From the NCBI GenBank assembly GCA_019787685.1, contig JAHNUO010000003.1, forward strand, positions 62,001-126,000: a stretch of DNA of 64,000 nt, read 5' to 3'. Shown one piece after another: positions 8,259-18,742 of this stretch. The notes beneath the pieces were generated by a model, which had not been told where the DNA came from, did no database searches, and saw only the letters and a program-made list of their open reading frames with translations. Position 1 is the stretch's first letter; each line of letters begins with the position of its first letter. This DNA comes from Chiua virens (Eukaryota > Basidiomycota > Agaricomycetes > Boletales > Boletaceae). The position numbers were made by a program, and so were the translations under genes.

Positions 8259-10939
8259 AATTGTCTATGTACTAGTAAACAACTCAAAAAGCAGGTCACT
8301 ATCGTCGACAAAACAACCACGTTGCGGCGTCACCAGCAAGCAGCCCATGAGGAAACATATCGGAAGTGGGCCGCCGAAAACGGGTTCACGTCTATGTTAC
8401 CTGTGGACACCAAACGCCGCCAAGACGAAGAAGCTCATCAACGTGACACCACCTCGTCTGGCGCCAGCATTAGTAGACAGCCATCCCTTGATAGCCATCT
8501 CGTGCCCACTGGCTCGATCATTCAATATTCTGACTCTGCATTTCGTAACGCCGCTATTGAGTGGCTCATTGTGACAGACCAGGTGAGCGATCCCACCGTG
8601 ACTCATGGCAATTGACTCGCTAAAAACCAATGGTACAGCCTATCCATTGCATGGAACATCCGACATTCCGAAAATTACTCGACATTGTCTCACGTGCGCC
8701 CAACAAGATCAAGGTACCCGGTCATACCACGACGTGCAAACTCATCATCAAGAAATTCAAGTTTGACTTCCTCTTGCTCAAAAAGAAACTATCAGTACGT
8801 ATGCATACCCTTACACAATACTCAACTAACTTAGTACAATAGAGCCAGAATGTTCAAGGTTGAATCAACCTTACCTGCAATGCGTGGCAAGCATCGAACT
8901 GTGACGGCTACTTTGCCGTCACTGCATCATGGATCGAAGAGAACGTGCCCCACATTTGGACCCTTCAAACTGGCCTTATCGCGTTTATTCAGCTCAACAA
9001 CGCACACAATGGAATCCGTCTTGGGCAGGTGCTGTATAAAGTGGTCAAGTGCCTCGGTATAACTCACAGGGTAAGTGATCTGTTTAATACATGTCCATCA
9101 ATGATGCCTCCATCATATTAGATTGGATATGTCACTTGCGACAATGCAAGCAACAATGACACAATGATGGCAGAGCTTGCTCGCCTTCTCACATCCGAAA
9201 CAGGTAAGCTTTTCGATGGGGCGAAGCAATGATTACAGTGAGTCGGTCATGATGTCTGGCGCTCATATATTTTAACTACTACGTACTTCTGTCACAGCTG
9301 TATGGCCCATATTATCAATCTGGCCACGCAGGCCTTCCTTACGACCTACAGCACCTCAAAACATTATGACCCCTCTTCACCTGATGCCGACATTGTCGTC
9401 TCAAGTGACAGAGGGGATCAAGACCCGATTGGCCTCATTCGTGCCATCTCTGTCAAGGTAATCAGGATTCTTATGTGTAATCAGAGTTGCCAAACACTGA
9501 TGAGTACCTCAGGCTCGCTCGTCTGCACAGCGCAAAGAATTATTCAAGAATATTCAGACACGCTCCCCTTCCCTGCAACTTATACTTGACATGAAAGTCC
9601 GATGGTCCTCAACATTCAACATGCTTAGTCGTGCACTCGAACTCAAGGAAGTAAGTATATCTGACAATGTTCATGTATTTATACTCACTGATGTTACTAA
9701 TATAGGATGTCAACACTTTCGTTGAACAGCTGGCATTCAAGGATCGCGGGAATGACCCAGAGAAGCGCTGCAAAGTTCTGGGTCTCCAGTTATCGGAAGA
9801 AGAGTGGGACCAAGTCCGTCTCCTTCTGGCCCTCCTTGTGGTACATCTTGTCTTTCCTTCCATCACATGCCGATGTGACACCGTTCGCATTAGTTTGCAG
9901 AGAATGCACAACACACATTCTTGTCAGAGCAAGGGCCTACGCTACATACAGCCCTCCTGGCTTTGGAGACGCTACACAAAGCATGGTCGTCGCACACGAA
10001 GAGCAAGAAGTTTGCAAGATTCAATGCTGCGCTTGAAGCAGGGGTGCAAAAAATAACCCATTACTATGAGCGTACAGCAACATCCGACGCGCATATCATA
10101 GCAATGAGTAAGTGGACTTGCGATATGTCGTACCTATCTGACATCTGCTTTCTTTCTCTAGTTCTCGATCCTCATCAAAAGCTTGACTATATTCGTGCCA
10201 ATTGGGGCAAACAGCTTGCAAATGAAGCGACGAAGCATGCGGAATTAATCGTAAGTCATTTTTTTCTCAATCATATTCTCCATTAACGAATCCAACAAGT
10301 ACAAAGAACGTTATTACACGATGTATGGCTCTGACACTGATGCCCCACAGCCCATGGACCACAAATGTTGCATCACAACGTGTAACCCCAAACTTGATGC
10401 CCTTTTGGGGTCTGACATCGATGATGAGAGCGAGAATGAGGACACGATCAGTTGGAACCAGAGCAACAAACGTGGTGGCGATCCCGCACGCCCATGGCTG
10501 CAAGGTTTCCATGACTACCTCAATGTGCGGGAACACCTTGGCGACACCACCATTGTGCAGTGGTGGGGAATGCACTCCTCGCGATACCCAGTGTGGGGAT
10601 CCCTGGTGCGGGACTTTCTCCCCATCATGGCCAGCTCCGTATCTTCAGAATGTGCATTTTCATTTGCCGGGATAACCATCACCAAGCGCTGCAATCATCT
10701 CAAGGCTGACATCATGGAAGCACTTCAATTCTTGAAGTGTAGTACAAGGTCGAGCGTCCCGCTTCAAGAGGATCCTTTGCTTGCTCCGGAGGTGCATGAA
10801 AGGCAAGATTCTGGTGATGACGATGGGGAGACTGAGGATGAGTGGGATGGTAGTATTCTTGACATTAATGAATAGCTTATTTTTGAGTCTACTAGTACAT
10901 ACATGTACTACATTTTGTCTCGTACTTTGTTTTTTGGTA

Positions 10940-11112
10940 GCAGTTTATATCAAGCTGCGGCCTAGGCTTAAGCTCGGGCTTTCGAGCTGGGCCGGGCCGT
11001 CTTTAGGGGCTTTAGGGGCCTAGAGCCTGGCTTGTGATTTTGTGAAGCCACTAGCCCCCTAAGCTGGGCCCAGGCTGGGGCTTTTGGGCCGGGCCGGGCC
11101 ATGGAATCACTA
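10940..11112. repeat. GC-rich subterminal region of the hAT element
   Basis: Repeated GGGCC, GGCCC, GGGGCTTT and GCCGGGCC motifs in both orientations follow the transposase stop. Such palindromic GC-rich clusters are usual transposase-binding regions of hAT ends. The element end is probably close to 11110. Confidence 0.5.
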
Positions 11113-11500
11113 CTCAGCTCCTTTGACGATCTCCATCGATGACTTGTTCAACTGGGAGCGATACGTGTCATCCCACTCCCACATACCAGGAGCTACATGA
11201 ATGGTTAGCGCCATCATCAGCAAACCAACCATTATCTGGACAGTGCTGGACAGCTCTGGACAGTTTTCGACAGAAAGGTTCTCAACTGTCTAGAACTGGA
11301 CAGATTTTCGAAAAAAAATCCTGCCTCTAAACTTCTTCTCAAAATTTCACAAGGTAAAATTTCCATCAAATGAAGCCAATTGAGATAGTTTTTGTGAGCC
11401 TAGACATTGATTTACTTGTGTGGTGAGCCCAAACTTTCAACAGTGTGAAGGCTGTTCCACTGATGATCCATTACTTATGGACTTGAGAACTGATACTTAC

Positions 11501-12478
11501 TCCCATGAACCCTCTTCAGGAACGTCCCATATGCTTCAACAAAATCAGTGTCAAATTTCCCATAGACATCCGAGAAGTCCCGACCCTGTTGGTCTGCTCC
11601 AATGTGGAGACTTTGTTGTTATGGAAAGGTCAGTAAGTGCTGTGCGTAGTGGGACAAATGACTAACCTAGTGATGTGATTACCTTCTTCTGGCGAGATGG
11701 GATCAGGTCTGCCCATTATCAGACTGAATGACCAGCCTGTCTTCTTGGAGAGGTGCTCCAAGATACGGTGGAGCGTTGGGCCCAGCTCTTGAATATTCCT
11801 AGTCAAATGGTTTGTAATTAGCTTATTGTTCTTTCAATTGGATCTAAGATGCTAACCATCGAACAATTAGTGGATCTGATTCAACATCGTCATCCTTTGT
11901 GATGCTCTTCTGCAGCAACGCCCTTTGTTTCGCTTGCTCGAGTTTAAGCTTGTCGATGACCTCCTTTGGCTCCTTTTGGAGGGCCTCGTCTATGCTGCGC
12001 CATATCGTGGCAATGTTGGATCTGGCGGGAACTGAGTCCTTGACGCGCGTTTGCCAGTAAGTCTTGGCATAGATCTCTGAAAGCTGGCTGGTGTGCGATT
12101 TGGGCTCCAGTAGCCCATTCAAGAGTCGTACCAATGCACGAGTTGCAGCACGGGTATCACTCCTATGTGCATGCCAGTGCATCCACGAGTGAATTTGCTA
12201 AGTCTGGTAAGTGAAGGATGCCAAGTAACAGGTCAAGGTACTTACCTTCTGGCATTTTGACCAGGCCTTCGAAAGGATGATCGCTTGGTCATCCATCAGC
12301 GGTTGGTCAGGTGGCACGTCAGGGAGAGCAGTTGCCCGCTCAGGCCAGCGGTCCGACCAGTTTTGGTACAACGTGGGCCACTTTTCTTGTATGCCTTGGT
12401 GCCAAGCTTGATGTATTCTGGCAACTCCAGCTCGAGGAACTTTTTCTGGTCCGAGGTTGTCCAGCCAGGTGGCGCCAT
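11501..12478 (-). pseudogene. Fungal hypothetical protein gene (MAPPGWTT start), frameshifted
   Basis: Four exons on the minus strand: 12478-12246, 12197-11857, 11798-11683 and 11593-11501 (last exon end uncertain). It starts MAPPGWTTSDQKKFLELELP. After about 34 residues the reading frame shifts (AYKK to KWPTLYQNWSDRWPE), so at least one small indel has broken exon 1. Later segments read WMHWHAHRSDTRAATRALV, LEHLSKKTGWSFSLIMGRPD and GRDFSDVYGKFDTDF. I recall similar lineage-specific proteins in Agaricomycetes but know no function. There is no catalytic motif or membrane segment. Confidence 0.55.
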
Positions 12479-12713
12479 AGTAAAATAGGAAATGAGTACT
12501 AGTGAGGGTGAGGGAAGATGAACGTAGATGGTCACACGTGAAAGCAGACCGTGTCACAAGCGGGAGGGAGGTGAGGGTCCACTAATATCCGACGACCTGA
12601 GTCTTATCTGTCCAACAAAGACGATCAACAAAGTCACTCCACTAGATTTGGATCTCTTCGACCTAAGCACAGAAAGTGAAAAAAACTGAATATATTGTGA
12701 GTGTGATGAGATT

Positions 12714-13061
12714 CTAACAGACATCGTTGGCATTTTGATAGAGTAAGATGCCGCAACATTGGAGATCTGAGATATCATTCTCCTCCATTGCATTGAGTAG
12801 CAGATCTTCGAGAACGCGAGTCACCATGCACAGCTTTTGAGCTATGTCAGTCCCCTTATTCCCTGGTGAGGTTGACTGGAGTGTGTGCATCCGACATTCA
12901 AGTTCATGCATAGAGTCAACGGTGCGGTTGATGTTTGAGTAGTCGCCGCTCTTCAGATACTCATTGCATAATGAATCTGCAAATTCCCACAATGAGCCTC
13001 CGATGATATGACGAAAATCAAGCTCAATCTGATTCGTACTGTCTTCATTCAAGTTCCTCAT
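12714..13061 (-). CDS. Small unrecognised ORF
   Basis: Open frame of 115 codons starting ATG at 13061 (MRNLNEDSTNQIELDFRHII). It has mixed polar composition with several Cys and no known motif. It lies upstream of, and on the same strand as, the frameshifted gene at 11.5-12.5 kb. It may be an exon of a larger decayed gene or chance. Confidence 0.25.
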   Translation of the reverse strand: MRNLNEDSTNQIELDFRHIIGGSLWEFADSLCNEYLKSGDYSNINRTVDSMHELECRMHTLQSTSPGNKGTDIAQKLCMVTRVLEDLLLNAMEENDISDLQCCGILLYQNANDVC

Positions 13062-14158
13062 GATAGTTTGTTTTGGCCTTCCAGCGCTATTACAGGCGCC
13101 ACGTATGAGAGCGTGAATTTCTAGAGAGGTGAACTTGAAACCAACTTACCGACGAGTCAGTGGGCTCGGCGCACATGGTTGGCCAAGTAACGACTGTGCA
13201 CTTGAATGCTGTGACCTAGAGAAAACACTTCAACCAATGTTAAGGGAAACAAACATGCCATTGGTTTACATTCCACTCGCTCTGTTGTAGATACATTTCG
13301 CCTGAATTTTCTAATTAATTGTTTTCTTGTGACTACAGGGGCAAGTTAGGCCAACAACATAATCAATTGGTGTAAACCCTGATACCGTTCATAGTACTTT
13401 GCATGATATGAGTGTGCTGCAAGTACACGCTCTTCTGGCAAGTGATACAGTTGCGGACGGCCCATTGGGGTGTTTCAAGTAAATGGGACAGTGGTAGCAA
13501 TTTGAAGCGTGTGTCGGTTACATAACCTGCCTAGTATATGCGAGGTTTACAGGACAAACCTGATCGCTAATGCAAACTCACCCGCTCTTCCTGTTAATAA
13601 GTGTGAAACCACCAATTTGGAATTCTTTTCCACAGCACACTGGCATAACATGCAATATCACTGGAGTCATGTCTAAACACACAGAACAAGCTGCTTTCGG
13701 AGCGTCTGTTGCTTGGTGGGTTGAATGTATAGGAGATTTACTGCTGCTCAGAAAGGAAATCCCAGGAATCCGGAGCTTAGATATAGGAGGTCTACATAGC
13801 AAACTGGACAGCTAATGCAAACCTACCATTCTATCATGTCCAAACTGCGAGATGGTACACAAGTGAGATAAATTGGAATGATTTCTACCAAACTTGCATG
13901 GAACAAAGTGCATGACACGGTCCGTGTGGGGTCTGGGGGCATCAAGCAAGTACTTTTGGCACTATCATATGTTTGTTTGTTGTATAGGAGATTTATAGTC
14001 CCCCGGACCAGACTCACCAGAGACAGGAAACATTGTCGAATATAATTACTAGGTTTCGGTACCAAACAGCTGACCAAAATGACCAAGAATATGATTGCAA
14101 CACCATGATAATTACATTGTCTGAAGCGCCAAGATATCTACGTTATACAACAATAGCC
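13062..14158. other. Stretch with no supported gene
   Basis: I see only short ORFs in both directions and no domain. Short phrases such as TATAGGAGATTTA recur (about 13730 and 13985), hinting at old degenerate repeats. Confidence 0.4.
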
Positions 14159-14991
14159 TCAGAAAAACATGGTCGCCTCAGGTAAAGGTTTCACCTCAGT
14201 GAAAACCTTATTTTCGATCGCGCTCCATACCATCATAATGGCCTTGAAAAGGCTAGTGCCTTGTGGGAGTCGGCGAAAGGTGACCCCGCTCATGCGGTCA
14301 ACCAAGGGGCTAGCATTCTCCCTAAGAACATTGAGAAGGTATTAGTCTCTTGTTGTGGTAACGTCAACTCTTCCTTACCAGCTCGAGATCACGCCTGTCA
14401 ACCTGCCTTGGGTGACCATATAAAATGGTTCGGATTCACCGTCAATAGGGATGATGAATTTAACCCCGTGATAGGCGGCGACATGGTGGCCAGATGGAAT
14501 CGCAGGAATCGTGGCCAGTGCATGGACTTCTCTGGTTCCTGGATCCTCAGGTGAGGGAGCAGGGTCTTCGGTGCTGGGAGACAGCACAGGGGTAGATGGA
14601 GACACTTCTACAGTGGGTGAAAACAGAGCAAGAGTGTTACAATTTCTTTCTTTCATTTCACTTGTACCTCTTCACTTTACTCGATACCTAGGTATCCTCG
14701 TGTGTTCATCTGTACTCGTTCTCTCTTGACCTTTGTAAACTCCGCACCGGCCTCACCCGGATGCTTACATTCTTCTTTTCTTGTCATCATCTGATGGCAT
14801 CGCACTTACTCATTCAATTCTCGTCATCATCCAATGGCTTTGCATTTGTCATTTCATCTTCGTCATCGTCCGTTGCGTTCGCATCGTACAATTTCCCCTT
14901 TTGTTTACTGCGCACTCCTTTTGGCCCTTTGGCCCTTCCGCTCTTCAGGCCACCTCCTTTTAGTTACTTGGTCCGTGCGCAGTTCTCGTAG

Positions 14992-15035
14992 TATAAATAC
15001 CTCGCAGCGATACTCTTGTACTCTAGTCTTGATCT
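14992..15035 (+). promoter_or_regulatory. Element B promoter and self-priming segment
   Basis: TATAAATA at 14992-14999 and TAGTCTTGATCT at 15024-15035 have the same spacing as in Element A. A 2-kb nested insertion now separates this promoter from the coding region. Confidence 0.7.
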
Positions 15036-15480
15036 CCGCAATCTAGCTGAGTATCTCTGCTCCACTCGCCTCAGCGCCTGTGACCACTCGACCGGACGAC
15101 TCCTCCAAGTCCTCCAGGAACACTCGGACTCACCGTAGTTGAAACAACCTAGAACAAGACTAGACTGTTAAAGTGTAGTGGATGAAGTGAGAGGGGTTCA
15201 GTCCAGTAAACGCAGGCGAAAACTCCAAGAGAACTTTGTTAGAGCTCTCTGGCTGTCATTCATGGGGTTTATATACTACATGGATATCGGAGTTCTAATC
15301 TGAGTATGAACTATGTAGATAAGCATAGTGTATCCTATTGGATGATAAGGTGTGAATAAATATGAGTCATAGATAAGAGCATAGCCTTGCACTGCCGATG
15401 ATGAGTCAGTGATAAGGGAAATGAAATGATAAGAGGCATGTGTTGATGGGTGCTGCGTTATTGTGGCAGCCAATCGGATA

Positions 15481-15695
15481 CAGTGGCTCAAACAACTGTC
15501 CCAATGTTTGCATGTCTTTCACTAAACATAATAAAACACAGTAACCACTAAACCTTACCCAAACCTGTGGGAGTACGAAATATAGTACCTACTCCTGGCT
15601 TTCTATTGGACCAAGGGTCAAAGGATTTGAATAAGATTTGATGACATGGCAATCATTTCAAAATGATCACTCATTGGGACAGTTTTTTGACTTTA
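15481..15695 (+). repeat. Left terminal inverted repeat of the Tc1 element
   Basis: About 215 bp, matching 16853-17067 inverted with about ten mismatches. The motif ACTGTCCCAATG appears at the outer end and again, inverted, at the inner end (about 15672-15685). Each TIR therefore has two transposase-site-like copies, comparable to IR/DR arrangements but with the inner copy inverted. Confidence 0.85.
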
Positions 15696-15710
15696 TATAA
15701 ATGTAAGTAT

Positions 15711-16690
15711 TTAATATTTGGTATGACCTCCTTTGGCCTTGATAACAGCTTCAAGCCTTCTATGCATGCTTTTAATCCATTTCTGATGCTATTCTGCACA
15801 AATATTCCCCCACTCCTCTACTAACCTCTCCTATAAATGATAAACTCCTTTAGGGGCACTTTTATAAGCTGAAAGTCATTTTTTGAGATGATTTCAGGTA
15901 TGTTCAAAGAAAGCGAGGTCTAGAGACTGTGCAGGCCAATCTAAAGATCCAATCTCTTGATCTTTGACCCAGGTCTGAACTCTTTTAGAGATATGCTTGG
16001 AATCATTATCTTATTGAACAATGATATCACCTTCTGAAATTTAAAATTCTTCAATGTTTTCCAGAAACCCTTGCTTTGAAATTGTCACATACTGCTCAGC
16101 ATCCATCCTTCTGTACATCTCACTCTAAACTCCCACTCCATTCCATCCTATATAGGCCCATAGCCTCCTCTATGCTTGACTGTACCTCTAGCAATCAACT
16201 ACTCTCCTGCCTTTTCCACACATACTGTTCTTTATATAACCCATTCCTATTGACTTGAGTCTCATTTAACTATACAACCCTTTTCCTACCCTCCACAGTC
16301 CAATGCTAGTATTTGAAGGCATAGGCCAACCATCCTTTCTTGTGACTCTGGAAGAGAAGAGGTTTTTGTTCTCTACCACAGCTTTCAAAGAGGCTTCCCT
16401 GAGGGTATTTCTGGCTGTCTGATGGTAGAGAGGAGTATCAATAATAGTATTGATAAGTATAGTGAGCTGAACAGCATTGTTGGCCTTGCCAGTAATGATC
16501 TATTGTACAATAGCCCTTTTGCTGGTAAATGAAAACTTTGAAGGGTGACCACCAAGATGTTTAGTGTGGTCTAGCTGGATTTCCTGAAGGACCCTAGACA
16601 CTATAGACTTGCCCAGACCAGTTTCAGAGGTTATTCTTTTGGAAGAAAGCTTAAGGAAAGGGAAGGAGATGTTATTGTCCCTTAAGAGCT
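15711..16690 (-). pseudogene. Decayed Tc1 transposase
   Basis: Minus-strand reading shows GLGKSIVSRVLQE (helix-turn-helix part), HLGGHPSKF, GRMDAEQYV-like text (RRMDAEQYVT), QxDNDSKHISK (second catalytic Asp), SLDWPAQSLDLAFFEH in place of the usual WPAQSPDLNPIEH, and the C-terminus MHRRLEAVIKAKGGHTKY followed by TAA at 15711-15713. Several stops break the frame and the catalytic region is degraded. The family assignment (Tc1, DD34E) rests on these blocks. It cannot encode active enzyme. Confidence 0.85.
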
Positions 16691-16852
16691 AGAGATAGGT
16701 TTCATAATGATGATGGGAAAGTTACTATGAAATGGTGGGGTTTATATGGTGCTAGCTGATGATAGTTACATAAATATAACATAATAGAACCATTATCAAA
16801 TGTATGTAAGTACTTTCCAACATGTTAGGGTCTGATATATATGATCCAAACT

Positions 16853-17067
16853 TAAAGTCAAAGAACTGTCCCAATGAGTGATCATTTTGAAATGATTGCC
16901 ATGTCATCAAATCTTATTCAAATCCTTTGACCCTTGGTCCAATAGAAAGCCAGGAGTAGGTACTATATTTCATATTCCCACAGGTTTGGGTAAGGTTTAG
17001 TGGTTACCGTGTTTTATTGCATTTAGTGAAAAACATGCAAACATTGGGACAGTTGTTTGAGCCACTG
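16853..17067 (-). repeat. Right terminal inverted repeat of the Tc1 element
   Basis: Inverse of 15481-15695. Both the inner and the outer copy of the ACTGTCCCAATG motif are kept. Confidence 0.85.
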
Positions 17068-17395
17068 TATGATCCTTTGGACAGCCTTGACATGAGGCGT
17101 TTTGTAATTAGAAGCGATTGAATGTTGGAGTTGAGAAGTGAGGAAAAGTTGATATCGTAACAGTAGTCAACCCTCGACCCTCAACCATCCCTCGGGTATA
17201 GATTCCCAACCGGACAACTCTCAGCAACGCCTGAGTTTTCACTTGTCTCTCTGGTAGCCATCTGCTGACCAGAAACCCTCGTTCAACTCTTCAGCGCATC
17301 ACGTATCAAGTGGTGGTTGTTTGAGTTATCACAGCCACTTGGTACTTGGCGCTTTTGCGGCTATGTTAGATCCTACCCAGAACTATTGTAACATA

Positions 17396-17407
17396 AGATC
17401 AAGACTA
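17396..17407 (+). other. Element B primer-binding site, self-priming type
   Basis: AGATCAAGACTA, 2 nt after the 5' LTR, is complementary over 12 nt to 15024-15035. Both partners are unchanged even though the LTR around them has accumulated many mutations. Confidence 0.75.
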
Positions 17408-17804
17408 CTTATACAGCCTGCCTTCATGCAGCTAGCTGCCCACCATTGCAGGACGACCTCCCACCCATCCACTCTTGAACCCTGCCTGGAACCTCCAGGC
17501 CTCCAATACTCCGTCGTCTGACCTATCTGATGAAAACCCTGAACCCTCGACCCCACTTTCTGAACCTCAGGAAGCAGACCTCGACATCAACGTCGAACAC
17601 CTTGACTCGGAGGACGAAACTCAGCAATTAGCTGACCGTCTTCATCAATCACTTGACATCCCCACACTTGCCACCTTCGCATCCCCTACGACCCCACAAA
17701 GGTCGAATCCCGGACCACCATCTATCCGGAACCCAAACCCATCCATCATATCTCCACCCGTACGGTTTCAACAAACTATCCCCACGTCAACCACTTCAAC
17801 CAAC

Positions 17805-18710
17805 ATGTCTAACAAGGCAGTTGAACTTCGTCTCGGCAAACCCTCAGCCTTCAACGGCTCCTATGATCGCTCCATACCTTGGCTCAACGACGTCGCCACC
17901 TACCTCTTCGTAAATGAAGATGTTTACAACACTGAAAACAAACGAGTCGCATTCACGCTCTCCTTCATGACTGAGGGATCTGCTCTGACTTGGGCCGACA
18001 CATTCCGCACCAAGTCCATCATTGCAAGATCCTTTGGTACCTGGGCCGACTGGCAGATGGAGTTCCGAAAGGACTTCAAACACCACGACACAAAGGGCAA
18101 CGCCATTGCCTGGTTATCCACCACCCGAGTCACCAAAAACGAGGACGTCCCCTCGTATATCTCCTCCTTCCGATACAAAGTCGTCACTGCTGGACTCGCC
18201 GGCTCTGACTCTGTCCTAATCAACTTCTTCGCTGCCGGGCTTCCCCCCTCACTCATGAGGCGCATCCAGGGAATGGACACGGTCCCTACCATGATCGACA
18301 AGTGGTACACCCAAGCCATCCATTTCAAAACCCAATGGGAATGCGCCGACGAGATTGCTTGTCGAAACAAGAAGCCTGCCGCAGCCGTCATCTACCACGA
18401 CAACCCCCCTTGCAAGAAGGAGCGAGACCCTGATGCTATGGACGTGGATGCCATCTACGTTCCTAAGCTCACTGAAGCTGAGCGAAAGCGATGCTTCAAA
18501 CAAAAGCTCTGTTTCCGCTGTCGCAAACCTGGACATCAAACATCCGCCTGCACAGCTTTCCCTACCAAGAACTCGCCGTCGTCCACCTCCAAGAAGGTCA
18601 GGAAAACCACTCTGAAACCTGAACCTGTTCCTGCCCTAGTAGAAGTAGAGGAGGATGACGAGGACGCCATGAGTGTCAACAAGGTGACCACTCCGGTCAT
18701 GGGTTTTTAA
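17805..18710 (+). CDS. gag: Element B Gag, open, 301 residues from the conserved ATG
   Basis: Same layout as Element A Gag: MSNKAVELRLGKPSAFNG start and CCHC knuckle CFRCRKPGHQTSAC. The frame is also open upstream to 17475, with an 18-nt in-frame insertion relative to A just before the ATG. Many Arg to Cys/His/Gln changes (for example CADEIACRNKK versus RADEIARRNKK) match CpG loss. It has no stop, so Gag could still be made, but the copy is degraded and its promoter is separated by the nested insertion. Confidence 0.85.
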   Translation: MSNKAVELRLGKPSAFNGSYDRSIPWLNDVATYLFVNEDVYNTENKRVAFTLSFMTEGSALTWADTFRTKSIIARSFGTWADWQMEFRKDFKHHDTKGNAIAWLSTTRVTKNEDVPSYISSFRYKVVTAGLAGSDSVLINFFAAGLPPSLMRRIQGMDTVPTMIDKWYTQAIHFKTQWECADEIACRNKKPAAAVIYHDNPPCKKERDPDAMDVDAIYVPKLTEAERKRCFKQKLCFRCRKPGHQTSACTAFPTKNSPSSTSKKVRKTTLKPEPVPALVEVEEDDEDAMSVNKVTTPVMGF

Positions 18711-18742
18711 GGGGGAAGACCGATTCAACGCCGGTATCTTCC
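18701..18742 (+). promoter_or_regulatory. -1 frameshift signal of Element B
   Basis: G GGT TTT (18701-18707) before TAA at 18708-18710. Downstream, GGGAAGA pairs with TCTTCCC (one pair longer than in A) and CCG with CGG. A base change next to the stem (GGAGGAAG in A, GGGGGAAG here) lengthens the pairing instead of breaking it. Confidence 0.75.

Larger units (their letters stand above)
2..10875 (+). pseudogene. hAT transposase gene (12 exons seen), two in-frame TGA codons
   Basis: Spliced exons: <2-248, 295-496, 8276-8582, 8639-8794, 8843-9070, 9122-9237, 9298-9457, 9513-9650, 9706-9840, 9894-10107, 10162-10250 and 10300-10875. All joins keep phase. The BED finger CNAC...LRRHQQAAH is split across the intron that now holds Element A. 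Landmarks downstream are NAWQASNCDGYFAVTASW, VTCDNASNND, HIINLATQA, LDMKVRWSS and the dimerisation segment ending FLPIMASSVSSECAFSFAGI. In-frame TGA codons lie at 8861-8863 (after SQNVQG) and 9230-9232 (after DGAKQ). Both fit CGA to TGA changes. The N-terminus is cut off by the window edge. Domain order and C-terminus otherwise look complete, so this is a recently inactivated copy. Acceptor choices at 8275 and 9893 were fixed by reading frame. Confidence 0.85.
1..11112 (+). mobile_element. hAT DNA transposon, left end outside the window, interrupted by Ty3/gypsy Element A
   Basis: The identity comes from the transposase gene (see next entry), which has a BED-type zinc finger, a hAT core and a complete C-terminal dimerisation region. 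The right side ends in a GC-rich stretch with repeated GGGCC/GGCCC motifs at about 10955-11112, typical of hAT subterminal DNA. The exact right terminus is a guess because the left TIR is not in the window for comparison. Removing Element A (539-8258) and one AATTG copy restores a normal 54-bp intron, so hAT was there first and A inserted into it. Confidence 0.75.
15481..17067 (-). mobile_element. Tc1/mariner transposon with about 215-bp TIRs
   Basis: It begins CAGTGGCTCAAACAACTGTC and ends with its inverse, flanked by TA dinucleotides at 15479-15480 and 17068-17069. It contains a decayed Tc1-type transposase on the minus strand. It is 1587 bp, the usual size for the group. Confidence 0.93.
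15140..17162. mobile_element. Solo LTR (434 bp) of another LTR element, itself carrying a Tc1 element
   Basis: It starts TGAAACAACC and ends ATCGTAACA with 5-bp duplication GTAGT. Without the Tc1 element it is 434 bp (15140-15480 plus 17070-17162), shows no coding region, and has TG...CA termini. This fits a solo LTR left by recombination between two LTRs. The family is unknown, and orientation cannot be fixed from the ends. Confidence 0.75.
14635..17393 (+). repeat. Element B 5' LTR, split by a nested solo LTR plus Tc1
   Basis: The LTR parts are 14635-15139 and 17168-17393. Between them sits an insertion (15140-17162) flanked by GTAGT at 15135-15139 and 17163-17167. The TATA box is at 14992-14999, and TAGTCTTGATCT, complementary to the PBS at 17396-17407, is at 15024-15035. 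Confidence 0.95.

Noticed and set aside
8861..9232. Reading the two hAT TGA codons as intronic
   Set aside because: Flanking residues align with the conserved hAT text directly on both sides of each TGA, and no suitable splice pair removes them without losing conserved sequence.
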